DNA of 49,321 nucleotides from Syntrophus sp. (in: bacteria) (GCA_013824835.1 PNOM01000014.1:1-49321), one strand, 5' to 3'; positions 33,499-42,540 are shown, numbered from the stretch's first letter. Made by a program: numbers and translations. The notes: generated by a model not told the origin, from the sequence alone.

Positions 33499-34947
33499 AT
33501 GATAAGGGAACAGGAAAGATACTTTTCACCTATTATCTATTTTTTTGATTGCATAGCCATACTGTTTTCCTATAGGTTCGGTATATTTCTCTATATGAAG
33601 GCCATTGAGGTGCTTAATCCCTACCTCGATAAAATAGGGTTTTCTATCACCTTTTCCTTTTACTGGGATAGATATCTCCTTGCGCTACCCTTTTTTTTCA
33701 TGGTCTTCGTGTTCTTCTACCAGTTCTGGTATGGTCTTCGTGTTCTGCAATTAAAGAAAATCAAGACCATGATGATACAGGTTGCTATCCCCTGTTTCCT
33801 CACGGGATTAATCTTTGTGGTATTTACAGTGATCAATCCTTCAAACAGGCAGGATGTCTGGTTTGTTCTGATCTTTATCCTCTTTTCCTGGATGCTGCTT
33901 CTCCTGAACCGGTTCTGCATTCTTGTTTATCTCAGGCATGAACAGAAAAAAGGTAATTTTATTAAGAGTATTCTCATAGTCGGGACGGGCGCACGAGCCC
34001 GGAAGGCGGTAAAGGTTTTTGATAATAACCCCGGATGGGGAATCAGAATTATCGGTTTCCTGACGAATGATCAGGACGAAATCGTGAAAGAGGTCTCAGG
34101 GTATAAGATCGTGGGCCTGGTGGATGATTTGCCCCGTATTCTTGAGGATAACGTTGTGGACATGATATTTTTTGCAGGCGGAACGGATAGTACGACCCAG
34201 ATACGCAACCTTGCCAACAGATGCGAGATGGTGGGTATTGATTTTGTCCTCGATGTATCAACCCTTCTTGCTAAGACCATAGGGGTTTCCACGGCACCTA
34301 TGGACGGCATGTCAACAATCCTCTTCAGGCCTCTGCCCTACAGCCCTGAAAAGCTTTTCCTGAAGCGAACCATTGATCTCGCTGTCTCTATAGTCCTGAT
34401 TATCCTGTGCATACCCTTCTGGATTCTCATACCCATACTGATCAGGAGGGATTCTCCCGGCCCTTCCTTTTATGTACAGGAGAGGATAGGCAAGCATGGC
34501 AGGCCCTTTCCAATGTACAAATTTCGTACCATGGTCATGAATGCAGATAAAATACTGGAAAAATTTATGCATCTCAATGAAATGGACGGACCTGTATTTA
34601 AGATCAAGGAAGATCCGCGTCTTACCCGTATCGGCAAGTTTTTGCGGAGAACAAGCCTTGACGAACTGCCCCAGCTATTCAATGTTTTTAGGGGTAATAT
34701 GAGTTTAGTAGGGCCAAGACCGCCCATTATGAAAGAGGTGCTCCAATACCGTCCCTGGCAGAGAAAAAGACTCTCTGTTACTCAGGGGGTTACATGCCTC
34801 TGGCAGGTAACGGGCAGGAATGAGATTAAATTTGATGAATGGATGAAGCTAGATCTTCAGTATATAGAGAACTGGTCGCTGACCCTCGATTTCAAGATAC
34901 TCCTGATGACCGTAACTGCTGTAATTTCAAGAAAAGGGGCGCTTTAG
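33499..34947 (+). CDS. Polyprenyl-phosphate sugar-1-phosphate transferase (initiating PGT, WbaP/WcaJ type)
   Basis: A 482-residue enzyme that puts the first sugar-1-P on undecaprenyl phosphate. It has four to five N-terminal helices (about 10-145), a Rossmann-like middle domain (ILIVGTGARARKAVKVFDNN, about 155-260), one more helix (TIDLAVSIVLIILCIPFWILIPILI, about 289-313) and the catalytic domain: YKFRTMVMNADK (about 340), RRTSLDELPQLFNVFRGNMSLVGPRPP (about 385-410), and VTCLWQVTGRNEI. The DELPQL and PRPP motifs are diagnostic. A short spacer follows the preceding GT4. Confidence 0.92.
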   Translation: MIREQERYFSPIIYFFDCIAILFSYRFGIFLYMKAIEVLNPYLDKIGFSITFSFYWDRYLLALPFFFMVFVFFYQFWYGLRVLQLKKIKTMMIQVAIPCFLTGLIFVVFTVINPSNRQDVWFVLIFILFSWMLLLLNRFCILVYLRHEQKKGNFIKSILIVGTGARARKAVKVFDNNPGWGIRIIGFLTNDQDEIVKEVSGYKIVGLVDDLPRILEDNVVDMIFFAGGTDSTTQIRNLANRCEMVGIDFVLDVSTLLAKTIGVSTAPMDGMSTILFRPLPYSPEKLFLKRTIDLAVSIVLIILCIPFWILIPILIRRDSPGPSFYVQERIGKHGRPFPMYKFRTMVMNADKILEKFMHLNEMDGPVFKIKEDPRLTRIGKFLRRTSLDELPQLFNVFRGNMSLVGPRPPIMKEVLQYRPWQRKRLSVTQGVTCLWQVTGRNEIKFDEWMKLDLQYIENWSLTLDFKILLMTVTAVISRKGAL

Positions 34948-34974
34948 TGACTCGAAGTTTCACAGGGGGAGAAA

Positions 34975-36591
34975 ATGAGCTTTTTTAAAAGTGTGTTTAC
35001 CTTTGGCAAGAATGAGTGTTATGAAGAGGCTATAGGTTTATATAACAGGCATCAATATAAAGAGGCAATTGAGAGGTTTGAGGAGATTTTAAAACGAAAA
35101 ACCTCCACTACAAGCCTTCACTATAATCTATCCCGCGTCTATCTGAGTCAGGCCCACCGTAATCTGGGGATTATCTCCTTTGCAATGGGGAGTTTTTCCA
35201 TTGCCCTTGAGGAGTTTCAAAAGGCATTACAATTCAACCCCGATTATGTTGAACTCAACCATTTTATCGGTGTATGTCAGAATAACCTCGGGGATTTCGA
35301 AGGAGCCATAAGGAGCTTTAATACCCTGCTTGAAGTGGAGCCCGCCAATCTTCCTACAAGGCTGAAGCTTGGGGTTGCCTTTCACAATCTCAAAATGTGG
35401 GGCAAGGTGATTGCCCTGTACCAGAGAATTCTGAAGGCCAACCCTCAATATGCGGATATCCATTACCGCCTTGGTCTTGCCTATCTGGGGCAGGGCTCCA
35501 TGAATGAGGCCATCGGCGCCTTCCAGAATGCCCTCAAGATAAACTCCAACTATCTCCAGGCCCGGGTGAAAATGGCTCTTACCCATGCGTACCTTGGGAA
35601 ATATGAAGAGGCGCTGAGTGACCTGACCGTTATCGGGGGGAAATTTCCCGATTATGCAGATGTGCAGTACCATCTGGGTATTATATATGCGGGATGCAAT
35701 AAACCGGAAGAAGCGATTATCCATTTTAAGCGTTCCACGGAGATCAACCCCTCATATAAAAATGCAAAGGCAAAACTGGGATTTCTCTATTGCCATCTCG
35801 GGAGAATAGACGATGGCATCAAAGAGCTTGAAGGTGCAAGCAGCATTGATCCGCAGGACGAGGATCTCAGGATGACTATTGGCGTCCTGAAGGATGTGAG
35901 TGCAACATCAGTAGTTTCAGAGGTCCTATTTTCAGATATATTGAATAATATTATCGGTGGAGAAAAACAGATTGCCCAGACAATGCAGGAGTTTGTCAAA
36001 CATATTGAAATAGGTCCTGATGTTTCAGAGGTTGTCTCAATCATTATGAGTGTCTCCGAAGAAGACAGTTCTCTATGTGAAGCCCTCATCCCGCTGGTTA
36101 AAGAGTATGTTGCCCAGCATCCCGAGTATCCTGATCTCCATGACAGTCTTGGTACTTTATACCTCAGGCTTAACCGCCTTGAAGATGCTGCCCTCTCTTT
36201 TAATGAGGCAGTACGGTTAAATCCAGGTTATATGAGTGTTCGTTTCAACCTGTTTTATACCCTGAAGGCCTTGGGCAGATTTGAGGATGCCTTAACGCAC
36301 GGGGAATTCATCTTTGGGAAAAACATGCCATACCCTGATTTTTATTGTGCCATGGGCGAGGTGCATCTGGCCCTCTCGATGTTTGATGAGGCAGTAAGAA
36401 GCGTACAGAAGACCCTCGATATGAATCCGCAGTATGGGAAGGCACATTTCCTGCTGTCCCAGATATACGAAAAACAAGGTAAAACCCGTCAGGCCCTTGA
36501 GGAGCTTGAAAAATGCGCGGAGTGTAAACCGCCCAAGGAACTTCAGGTTATGATCAGGGAGGCCTTGGACCGCCTCCAGGCTCCGGGCTGA
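34975..36591 (+). CDS. TPR-repeat protein
   Basis: A 538-residue soluble protein made of about a dozen tetratricopeptide repeats: for example EEAIGLYNRHQYKEAIERFEEIL, ALEEFQKALQFNPDYVELN, AIRSFNTLLEVEPANLPT, VIALYQRILKANPQYADIHYRLGLAYL, EAIIHFKRSTEINPSYKNAKAKLGFLYC, EDAALSFNEAVRLNPGYMSVRFNL. There is no signal peptide. In many EPS loci such proteins scaffold the assembly complex or link it to regulators. A GGGGGAG lies upstream. It closes the EPS cluster. Confidence 0.87.
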   Translation: MSFFKSVFTFGKNECYEEAIGLYNRHQYKEAIERFEEILKRKTSTTSLHYNLSRVYLSQAHRNLGIISFAMGSFSIALEEFQKALQFNPDYVELNHFIGVCQNNLGDFEGAIRSFNTLLEVEPANLPTRLKLGVAFHNLKMWGKVIALYQRILKANPQYADIHYRLGLAYLGQGSMNEAIGAFQNALKINSNYLQARVKMALTHAYLGKYEEALSDLTVIGGKFPDYADVQYHLGIIYAGCNKPEEAIIHFKRSTEINPSYKNAKAKLGFLYCHLGRIDDGIKELEGASSIDPQDEDLRMTIGVLKDVSATSVVSEVLFSDILNNIIGGEKQIAQTMQEFVKHIEIGPDVSEVVSIIMSVSEEDSSLCEALIPLVKEYVAQHPEYPDLHDSLGTLYLRLNRLEDAALSFNEAVRLNPGYMSVRFNLFYTLKALGRFEDALTHGEFIFGKNMPYPDFYCAMGEVHLALSMFDEAVRSVQKTLDMNPQYGKAHFLLSQIYEKQGKTRQALEELEKCAECKPPKELQVMIREALDRLQAPG

Positions 36592-36703
36592 TCTTTCCGT
36601 AAGAAGGTTCTTTTACCCATCCCCATGCCCCACCTTTCACCCCTCTCTAATATGCCCCTGTCTTTATCGATTTGATTATGATGACGTAAAAAGCATTGAA
36701 GGC

Positions 36704-36730
36704 TTAAGTTGGCTCAATCATAGCCGATAA
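36704..36730 (+). promoter_or_regulatory. Sigma28 (FliA)-type promoter
   Basis: The -10 is GCCGATAA (36723-36730), identical to the sigma28 consensus; 11 nt upstream lies TTAAGTTG (36704-36711), 6 of 8 matches to TAAAGTTT. Transcription would start near 36737 and run to the chemoreceptor gene at 36847. Confidence 0.65.
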
Positions 36731-36747
36731 TCGTGATAAGGGGCTTT

Positions 36748-36791
36748 CGGATTCTACAGAAGAGATATCCGCTGGCGTGAAGTTGCGTCAG
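36748..36791 (+). other. Tandem hairpins in the chemoreceptor leader
   Basis: CGGAT (36748-36752) / ATCCG (36767-36771), then immediately CTGGCG (36772-36777) / CGTCAG (36786-36791, one G-U pair). They fall inside the predicted 5' untranslated region. They match no riboswitch family I recognise. Confidence 0.4.
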
Positions 36792-36846
36792 GGATAATTA
36801 ATTGGGAGCAGGATTTTATCATTAAAAGAAATAGGGAGGGTATGTG

Positions 36847-38019
36847 ATGAAATTTTTTGATGATTTGAGTTTAACTCAGAAGCTGATGGTGGCACCTTGC
36901 ATATCTGTGCTGTTTTTAGTGGCCATCGGGACTGTTGTATATTCAGGATATCCTGCGGTGGTATCTTTTTCAATAATTGTCTTAGCAGCAGTTATTTCCC
37001 TGTCTGCAAGTATTATAATGTCTAAAAAGATTACTGCAGCAATAAAAAGGACTGTTGAGACTGTCGGACAGGTCGCAAAGGGCGATCTTACCCGACAGAT
37101 CGATATAAAGTCTCATGATGAGATCGGAGCGATGGGCAGCCAGCTTAATACCTTTGTTGATAATCTCCGCAGGATAATGGTTCATGTGGCCGAGGATAGC
37201 GATGAAATCACTTCTGCTTCAGGCAAAATGCAGATGATTATAGAACAGATGGTGACTGCATTTGAGCAGATAGCTGTCCAGATTAATTCGATTGCAGTTG
37301 CTTCAGAGGAACTTTCATCCACCTCTTCGGAGATTGTGCGGAACTGTACCATTGCAGCTGAAAACTCAAAGCACTCGAACGAGGCCATTAAGAAAGGGGG
37401 TATTATTATTGACGAAACAGTTGCAGTGATGAACGTTATTGCCGAGAATGTGACGAGCTTGGCCGGTTTTGTGAAAACCCTTGGCGCGAGGTCTGATCAG
37501 GTCGGGCAGGTAGTGCGATTTATAAACGATATTGCTGAACAGACTAATCTTCTTGCCTTAAATGCTGCAATAGAAGCCGCCCGAGCAGGTGAACACGGCA
37601 GGGGTTTTGCTGTTGTTGCCGACGAGGTGCGCAAGCTTGCAGAGAGGACAACAGGGGCAACTATGGAGATCTCAAAAACAATCGATGCCATGCAAACTGA
37701 AACAAAGAGTATTGTGAATTCAATTGAAGAAAGCGTTAAAGAAGTGGAGACCGGCACGGAAAAGGCCCGCAGGTCAAAGGAATTTCTTGAGAGCATTTCC
37801 GGCAGGATCGACACAGTGAATACGCAGATAAGCCAGATAGTTGTTGCGGTTGAGCAGGAAAGCGCCACCACGGGTCAGACATCAGAAAATATTCAACAGG
37901 TTTCTGCAGTTATGAGTGAAACGTCTAAAACAATACACAACGCTGCTCCTGCTGCCATGAAGGTTGCAAAGGTTGCAGAAGCGTTAGAACAAATGATTAA
38001 GCAGTTTACGCTGAAATGA
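36847..38019 (+). CDS. Methyl-accepting chemotaxis protein without a periplasmic sensor
   Basis: A 390-residue chemoreceptor. Two membrane helices (about 13-33 and 38-58) are separated by only a few residues, so the usual periplasmic ligand domain is missing. A HAMP segment (about 60-115; [27 protein letters not shown]) and the signalling coiled coil follow, with the hairpin tip [43 protein letters not shown], the CheA/CheW contact region. ATG 36847 has GGGAGGG 6 nt upstream; GTG 36844 is less likely. A near-consensus sigma28 promoter lies at 36704-36730. Confidence 0.9.
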   Translation: MKFFDDLSLTQKLMVAPCISVLFLVAIGTVVYSGYPAVVSFSIIVLAAVISLSASIIMSKKITAAIKRTVETVGQVAKGDLTRQIDIKSHDEIGAMGSQLNTFVDNLRRIMVHVAEDSDEITSASGKMQMIIEQMVTAFEQIAVQINSIAVASEELSSTSSEIVRNCTIAAENSKHSNEAIKKGGIIIDETVAVMNVIAENVTSLAGFVKTLGARSDQVGQVVRFINDIAEQTNLLALNAAIEAARAGEHGRGFAVVADEVRKLAERTTGATMEISKTIDAMQTETKSIVNSIEESVKEVETGTEKARRSKEFLESISGRIDTVNTQISQIVVAVEQESATTGQTSENIQQVSAVMSETSKTIHNAAPAAMKVAKVAEALEQMIKQFTLK

Positions 38020-38020
38020 A

Positions 38021-38166
38021 TAATTCCAATTCTAACTCAAAGCCCTACCTTCGTTGCCTTCCGGGTACCCACGAAGTGGGTGTTGTTCCTCGATGTACTG
38101 TTAAAGTACACCCCGTCGCCTCTTCCTTGTCGCCTTGATATCATCTATGATTTATAATTGGAATAA
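38021..38166. repeat. Small MITE/REP-like palindromic element
   Basis: A 9-bp perfect terminal inverted repeat, ATTCCAATT (38023-38031) and AATTGGAAT (38156-38164), 10 of 11 when extended, bounds about 145 bp. Inside are two perfect hairpins: ACCCAC/GTGGGT (38067-38081) and TGTACT/AGTACA (38094-38110). It encodes nothing, lies between convergent genes, and looks like an interspersed repeat of a type I believe recurs in related genomes. It might also act as a bidirectional terminator. Confidence 0.5.
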
Positions 38167-38190
38167 TGAGGTAATTAATGTAGGGGGCGG

Positions 38191-38661
38191 TTATTTTCGG
38201 ACAACCGGCAAGTCGTTCGCGATCCATCTTTTGATGCCGCCGATAACGTGGTAGGCTTCCTTAAAACCGAGGCGTTTCATGATATCGAAGGTGTCTCCGC
38301 TCCTGCGCCCTGTTCTGCAATAGACCACATATGTTTTGTTCTTATCCAGCTTGTCCAGTTCCTGCTGAAAGTTATCCAGATAGTAATCTAAATTTACTGC
38401 CCCATCTATCCGCACTTCTTTAAACTCATCAGGTGTCCGGACATCAAGGATAACAAAATCAGGATTATTCCTGCTCTTTTTTATCAGGGCAAAGGCTTCA
38501 GCAGGGTCAACATCCTTCTGAATGCCTGCCTTTCCAACAGGCTTTATATGACCAGCCTTTTGTTGGGTGCATGCACTTACAAGAAAAAGCAGTAAAAAAA
38601 AGGAGATAACAAGGACTGCATACCCTTTTCTTTTGTATTGGAGACAATAAAAGTGCTTCAT
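38191..38661 (-). CDS. Rhodanese-domain lipoprotein
   Basis: A 156-residue lipoprotein: hydrophobic segment, then lipobox LVSAC (Cys31). The mature protein is one rhodanese domain: VDPAEAFALIKK, FVILDVRTPDEFKEVRIDGAVNLDYY, TYVVYCRTGRRSG with the catalytic Cys115, and GGIKRWIANDLPVV. It transfers or handles sulfur, or binds a partner, on the periplasmic face of a membrane. ATG 38661 is chosen; the longer reading from 38772 adds residues that overlap the argC end. It lies 70 nt downstream of argC in the same direction. Confidence 0.85.
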   Translation of the reverse strand: MKHFYCLQYKRKGYAVLVISFFLLLFLVSACTQQKAGHIKPVGKAGIQKDVDPAEAFALIKKSRNNPDFVILDVRTPDEFKEVRIDGAVNLDYYLDNFQQELDKLDKNKTYVVYCRTGRRSGDTFDIMKRLGFKEAYHVIGGIKRWIANDLPVVRK

Positions 38662-38731
38662 TGCCTTGTGCTCCCTCCCTCCCAGTGTATTGAACGGACA
38701 GAGAAGCTTCCCGATCAATTGCTCCTGCTGT

Positions 38732-39754
38732 TTAAGGATACTGGGGTACCCTTGCAAGCCCGGCACGCTCATCGATGCCCAGGGCGATGTTCATATTCTG
38801 TATTGCCTGACCCGATGCCCCTTTGACCAGGTTATCAATGGCGGAAATAAGCACGATCCTCCCGTCGTCAAAGGCCTTCATGCCGATATCGCAGTAGTTT
38901 GAAAATCTTGTAAATCGCGTATCAGGGTAGGCGCCCTCATCCATTACCCTGATAAAAGGCTCGTCTTTATAGGTCTCTTCATAGAGGTCTTTTATTGTCC
39001 TTGTAGCAGCAGGATTTCTCAGTCTTCCATATATGGTAGTGAGTATGCCCCGGTTCATGGGAAGCAGGTGAGGGACGAATGCGACCTTCATGTGGGAATA
39101 TTTGTGAACCTCTTTCTGTATCTCCGGTTCGTGGCGATGAACACCAACGCCGTAAGGTCTGAACCCCTCAGATACCTCGCAGAATAGGCTCCCCAGCTTT
39201 GCTTCTCTCCCAGCGCCACTAACCCCTGATTTGGAATCAATGAAGAGATCGCCATGAAGCAGATGTTCTTTCAGGAGGGGGTAGAGTGCGAGAATTGCAG
39301 AAGTGGGATAACACCCCGGGTTTCCGATAAGCTTTGCATGCCTTATTTTATCCCGGTAGAGCTCAGGAAGGCCATACACAAGATGAGGTATCAATTCCTG
39401 TGCGGTGTGGGGGATGTAGGCGCCCTCATAGATCTCCACGTCCTCAAACCTGAAATCAGCACTCAGATCGATGACTGTAGCATGGTTATCAAAAACCGTC
39501 TTTGCCGTCTCCATTGATTTTCCATGGGGGAGGCAGAGGAAATAGACATCGCACTTACCTCGGTGATCTTCGTCGGTGGGATCAAGGCGTTTTTCAAAAA
39601 TACCCTTCAGGAGAGGGAAGACCTCAGAGATCTTCCTGCCCTTATAGGTATTCGAAGTGATAAGCGTAATGTTGATCTGTGGATGAGATGCAAGCGCTGA
39701 TATAAGCCCAAGCCCTGTATAACCAGTGGCTCCTATGATGCCTGCATTCCACAT
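38732..39754 (-). CDS. argC: N-acetyl-gamma-glutamyl-phosphate reductase
   Basis: A 340-residue NADPH-dependent enzyme of arginine biosynthesis that reduces N-acetylglutamyl phosphate to the semialdehyde. Hallmarks: NAGIIGATGYTGLGLI (nucleotide loop), PHGKSMETAK, VIDLSADFR, LIGNPGCYPTSAIL with catalytic Cys148, SGVSGAGREAKLGSLFCEV, and a C-terminal HLLPMNRGILTTIY. Length matches the family. It lies 6 nt after rpsI. Confidence 0.95.
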   Translation of the reverse strand: MWNAGIIGATGYTGLGLISALASHPQINITLITSNTYKGRKISEVFPLLKGIFEKRLDPTDEDHRGKCDVYFLCLPHGKSMETAKTVFDNHATVIDLSADFRFEDVEIYEGAYIPHTAQELIPHLVYGLPELYRDKIRHAKLIGNPGCYPTSAILALYPLLKEHLLHGDLFIDSKSGVSGAGREAKLGSLFCEVSEGFRPYGVGVHRHEPEIQKEVHKYSHMKVAFVPHLLPMNRGILTTIYGRLRNPAATRTIKDLYEETYKDEPFIRVMDEGAYPDTRFTRFSNYCDIGMKAFDDGRIVLISAIDNLVKGASGQAIQNMNIALGIDERAGLARVPQYP

Positions 39755-39760
39755 TAAGGA

Positions 39761-40153
39761 TTATCTCTTGGAGAACTGGAAACTTGCCCGTGCCCCTTTT
39801 TTGCCGTATTTCTTTCTTTCTTTGGATCGTGGATCCCTTGTAATGAGCCCCTGTTTCTTGAGGGTTACCCTCAAGTTTGCGTTGAACTCAAGAAGGGCCT
39901 TTGCAATCCCGTGGCCTAATGCCCATGCCTGTGCAGGAATGCCGCCACCGTAAATATTGGCTACTACATCAAATTTTGCAAGATGGCCGGTGAGGAGAAA
40001 GGGTTTGTTCACCATGGTTCTCAATTCTTCAAGGGGAAAATACTGGTCGATTGTTCTATCGTTGATCGTATAATTTCCTGTACCCTGTTTTATCCAAACG
40101 CGCGCTACGGCAGTCTTTCTTTTTCCCGTTGCATAGTATCTTTTATCAGGCAC
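39761..40153 (-). CDS. rpsI: 30S ribosomal protein S9 (uS9)
   Basis: A 130-residue protein with the S9 signatures YYATGKRKTAVARVWIKQGTG, GGGIPAQAWALGHGIAKALLEF, and the basic C-terminus DPRSKERKKYGKKGARASFQFSKR, which ends in the conserved Arg that reaches the P-site tRNA. The start is GTG with AAAGGAG 7 nt upstream. It is translated from the rplM transcript; the gap between them is 12 nt. Confidence 0.97.
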   Translation of the reverse strand: MPDKRYYATGKRKTAVARVWIKQGTGNYTINDRTIDQYFPLEELRTMVNKPFLLTGHLAKFDVVANIYGGGIPAQAWALGHGIAKALLEFNANLRVTLKKQGLITRDPRSKERKKYGKKGARASFQFSKR

Positions 40154-40165
40154 CTTCTATCTCCT

Positions 40166-40594
40166 TTATTCTAATACTTTCGGCATCTGGGCCTTATGAG
40201 GATGTTCTTTGCCCCGGTATACCTTCAATTTCTTTAACATATGCCTTCCAAGGATATTTTTTGGAAGCATTCCCCGCACTGCAAGCATAATAAGATCCTC
40301 AGGCTTCTTGCTGAGAAGGGTTCGTGCATTTATAACCCGCAAGCCCCCTTGATATCCGCTATAATTCGCATAGTCTTTCTGATCCAGTTTTCTTCCTGTA
40401 AGTTTCACTTTTTCCGCATTAACCACAACGATAAAATCGCCCATGTCCATATGAGGTGTAAATACAGGCTTATTCTTCCCTCTCAGGATTACGGCTAATT
40501 TTGCAGCAAGTCTTCCAAGGGTAGCCCCCTCTGCATCAACCAGGTACCACTCTTTTTTTGCAATATCTTCAGCTTTTGGAAAATAGGTTTTCAT
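40166..40594 (-). CDS. rplM: 50S ribosomal protein L13 (uL13)
   Basis: A 142-residue protein with L13 signatures: [68 protein letters not shown] and [12 protein letters not shown]. The start follows GAGGG (in TTTTGAGGGTG). An inverted repeat (CCCTCAAAA / TTTTGAGGG) in the leader includes that ribosome-binding site. The rplM-rpsI pair is the standard bacterial operon. Confidence 0.97.
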   Translation of the reverse strand: MKTYFPKAEDIAKKEWYLVDAEGATLGRLAAKLAVILRGKNKPVFTPHMDMGDFIVVVNAEKVKLTGRKLDQKDYANYSGYQGGLRVINARTLLSKKPEDLIMLAVRGMLPKNILGRHMLKKLKVYRGKEHPHKAQMPKVLE

Positions 40595-40601
40595 CTTTTC
40601 A

Positions 40602-40649
40602 CCCTCAAAAAATTTGTCTAACTTAATACATTTTGAGGGGTTAAGTCAA
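40602..40649 (-). promoter_or_regulatory. rplM leader: SD-sequestering inverted repeat and possible promoter
   Basis: CCCTCAAAA (plus-strand 40602-40610) and TTTTGAGGG (40631-40639) form a perfect 9-bp inverted repeat. On the minus-strand RNA the downstream arm contains the GAGGG Shine-Dalgarno of rplM, so pairing would hide it. A TTGACT (complement 40644-40649) and TATTAA (complement 40623-40628) with a 15-nt spacer suggest a weak promoter, but that would start the RNA inside the repeat. Further upstream, TTGAGA and GACTAT spaced by 17 nt could place both arms in the transcript. The arrangement resembles an autoregulatory hairpin, unproved. Confidence 0.45.
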
Positions 40650-40733
40650 GGAAAACTTTTTTTTGGCAATAGTCAAAGGCGACAAAAAATATCTCAATAG
40701 CTACGCATATTCTGTTACAATGAGGAGATAATT

Positions 40734-42482
40734 ATGGACAGATTTCTTCCTGCAGCAAACGATGAAATAGGCACAAAGGGCCGGGATATCCTGGATGTGA
40801 TCATTGTTACAGGCGATGCCTATGTAGATCATCCATCCTTCGGGGCTGCCGTCATAGGAAGGGTGATCGAGTCCGCAGGCTTCAGTGTTGGGATTATTGC
40901 TCAGCCGGACTGGAGGTCAGTTGACGATTTTACCCGCCTGGGAAAACCCCGCCTTTTCTTCGGGGTTACTGCAGGGAACCTCGATTCCATGGTGGCCAAC
41001 TATTCGGCCCGCAAGAAGCCAAGGAGAAAGGACAGTTATTCGCCGGGGGGCAGACCGGGTCTTCGCCCTGACCGGACTTCCATTGTCTATTCGAACCGTA
41101 TCAGAGAGGCCTTCGGGGATATATGCATTGTGCTCGGGGGTATTGAGGCAAGCCTCCGGAGATTTGCCCATTACGACTGGTGGGACAATAAGGTAAGACG
41201 TTCCCTTCTCCTTGATACAAGGGCTGATATCCTTGTATATGGTATGGGTGAGGGGCAGGTTGTTGAGATTGCCGGTCGACTTGACCAAGGCGCTGATCTT
41301 ATGGGGATACGGGGAACAGCAATAGTAGGGAAGGAAATTCCCTCTCCGGGAGATTCGATAGAAATCCCATCCTGTGAAGAGGTCCTTGGAGATAAGGACA
41401 GGTTCAACGAGGCTTTCAGACTGATCTATACAAATCAGAACCCTTTAAAGGGGAAGACCCTTTTTCAGGGACACGGCAATCGTTATGTGATCCAGTTTCC
41501 TCCCCCATTGCCCCTTTCCGGAGATGAACTGGACCGCATCTATCAGCTCCCCTATGCAAGGGCCTGTCACCCGGCCTATGAGAAGGAGGGCGGTATTCCC
41601 GGTTTTGAGACCGTGAGATATTCTGTTATCTCCCACAGGGGGTGCTGCGGTTCGTGCAGCTTCTGCTCCCTGTCTATGCATCAGGGAAGGATAGTCCAGT
41701 CACGAAGCGCTGAATCGATCCTAAAGGAAGTCAGGATGGTCTCCGGGTTGAAAGACTTCAGGGGAACAATTACCGATGTGGGAGGGCCTACGGCGAATCT
41801 CTACAAGGCGCGGTGTTCCCTCTGGGACAAAGGGGATTTTTGCGAGACCCGTGACTGTCTCTTCCCCGAAAAATGCACGAGACTTCTGCTGGGATACAGG
41901 GAAGGCATGGGATTGTACAAGACTATCCGTGCCCTGCCGCGGGTAAAGCATATGTTTATTGAGAGCGGAATTCGATATGATCTCCTTGTTGACGACGACT
42001 CGACCCCATATTTTGAATATATATGCGAGCATCATATCAGCGGTCAGATGAAGGTTGCCCCGGAGCATTCCGTGAGCCATGTGCTCCGTATCATGAATAA
42101 ACCAGATTTCAGGGTCTATGAAAGGTTTGTAAAGAAATTCAAGGAGATACAGAAGCGGATAAAGAAGGATCAGTATCTGGTGAATTACTTTATCAGCGCC
42201 CATCCCGGCGCGGGTCTTGAAGACGAAGAAACACTTTCCTCCTATCTGAAACAGCGGAGAATGCACCCCGAACAGGTGCAGGATTATACCCCTTTGCCCC
42301 TTACCCTTGCAGGATGCATCTATTATACGGAAAAGCATCCCTTTACAGGAGAAAAGGTGTATGTTGCGAAATCTTTACAGGATCGTAAAATGCACAGGGC
42401 TCTAATCCAGTATGGAAATCCGGATAATAGAAGATTGATTCAAAGAGCCGCGCCATTATTAAAGAAAGGCGGTCCCAGGTAG
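40734..42482 (+). CDS. YgiQ-family radical SAM protein
   Basis: A 582-residue protein. The N-terminal domain has IIVTGDAYVDHPSFGAAVIGRVIESAG (B12-like fold), then GGIEASLRRFAHYDWWDNKVRRSLL, and a radical SAM core with CCGSCSFC: Cys304, Cys308 and Cys311 in CxxxCxxC, preceded by SHRG. FRGTITDVGGPTANLYKARC and MKVAPEHSVSHVLRIMNKP are typical of the YgiQ family, whose reaction is not established. It is a little shorter than E. coli YgiQ, lacking its C-terminal extension. GAGGAG precedes ATG. Confidence 0.9.
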   Translation: MDRFLPAANDEIGTKGRDILDVIIVTGDAYVDHPSFGAAVIGRVIESAGFSVGIIAQPDWRSVDDFTRLGKPRLFFGVTAGNLDSMVANYSARKKPRRKDSYSPGGRPGLRPDRTSIVYSNRIREAFGDICIVLGGIEASLRRFAHYDWWDNKVRRSLLLDTRADILVYGMGEGQVVEIAGRLDQGADLMGIRGTAIVGKEIPSPGDSIEIPSCEEVLGDKDRFNEAFRLIYTNQNPLKGKTLFQGHGNRYVIQFPPPLPLSGDELDRIYQLPYARACHPAYEKEGGIPGFETVRYSVISHRGCCGSCSFCSLSMHQGRIVQSRSAESILKEVRMVSGLKDFRGTITDVGGPTANLYKARCSLWDKGDFCETRDCLFPEKCTRLLLGYREGMGLYKTIRALPRVKHMFIESGIRYDLLVDDDSTPYFEYICEHHISGQMKVAPEHSVSHVLRIMNKPDFRVYERFVKKFKEIQKRIKKDQYLVNYFISAHPGAGLEDEETLSSYLKQRRMHPEQVQDYTPLPLTLAGCIYYTEKHPFTGEKVYVAKSLQDRKMHRALIQYGNPDNRRLIQRAAPLLKKGGPR

Positions 42483-42502
42483 CTGGTGTCCGAACAATTT
42501 TG

Positions 42503-42532
42503 TTGACATTCGTCGCTTTCCCGGTGTAATAC
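42503..42532 (+). promoter_or_regulatory. Promoter abutting the lytic transglycosylase start
   Basis: TTGACA at 42503-42508 and TAATAC at 42527-42532 with an 18-nt spacer. The start point would be about 42539, two bases before ATG 42541; no Shine-Dalgarno lies between. Confidence 0.4.
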
Positions 42533-42540
42533 TGTTCCTT

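Noticed and set aside
5456-36591. Exosortase/PEP-CTERM type EPS locus
   Set aside because: No exosortase (XrtA) gene or PEP-CTERM substrates are present; the locus has Wzx, Wzy and a PGT of the ordinary type.
36592-36846. c-di-GMP (GEMM) or other known riboswitch upstream of the chemoreceptor
   Set aside because: I looked for the conserved GEMM-I core and for purine, fluoride and guanidine signatures and did not find them; only two simple hairpins are present.
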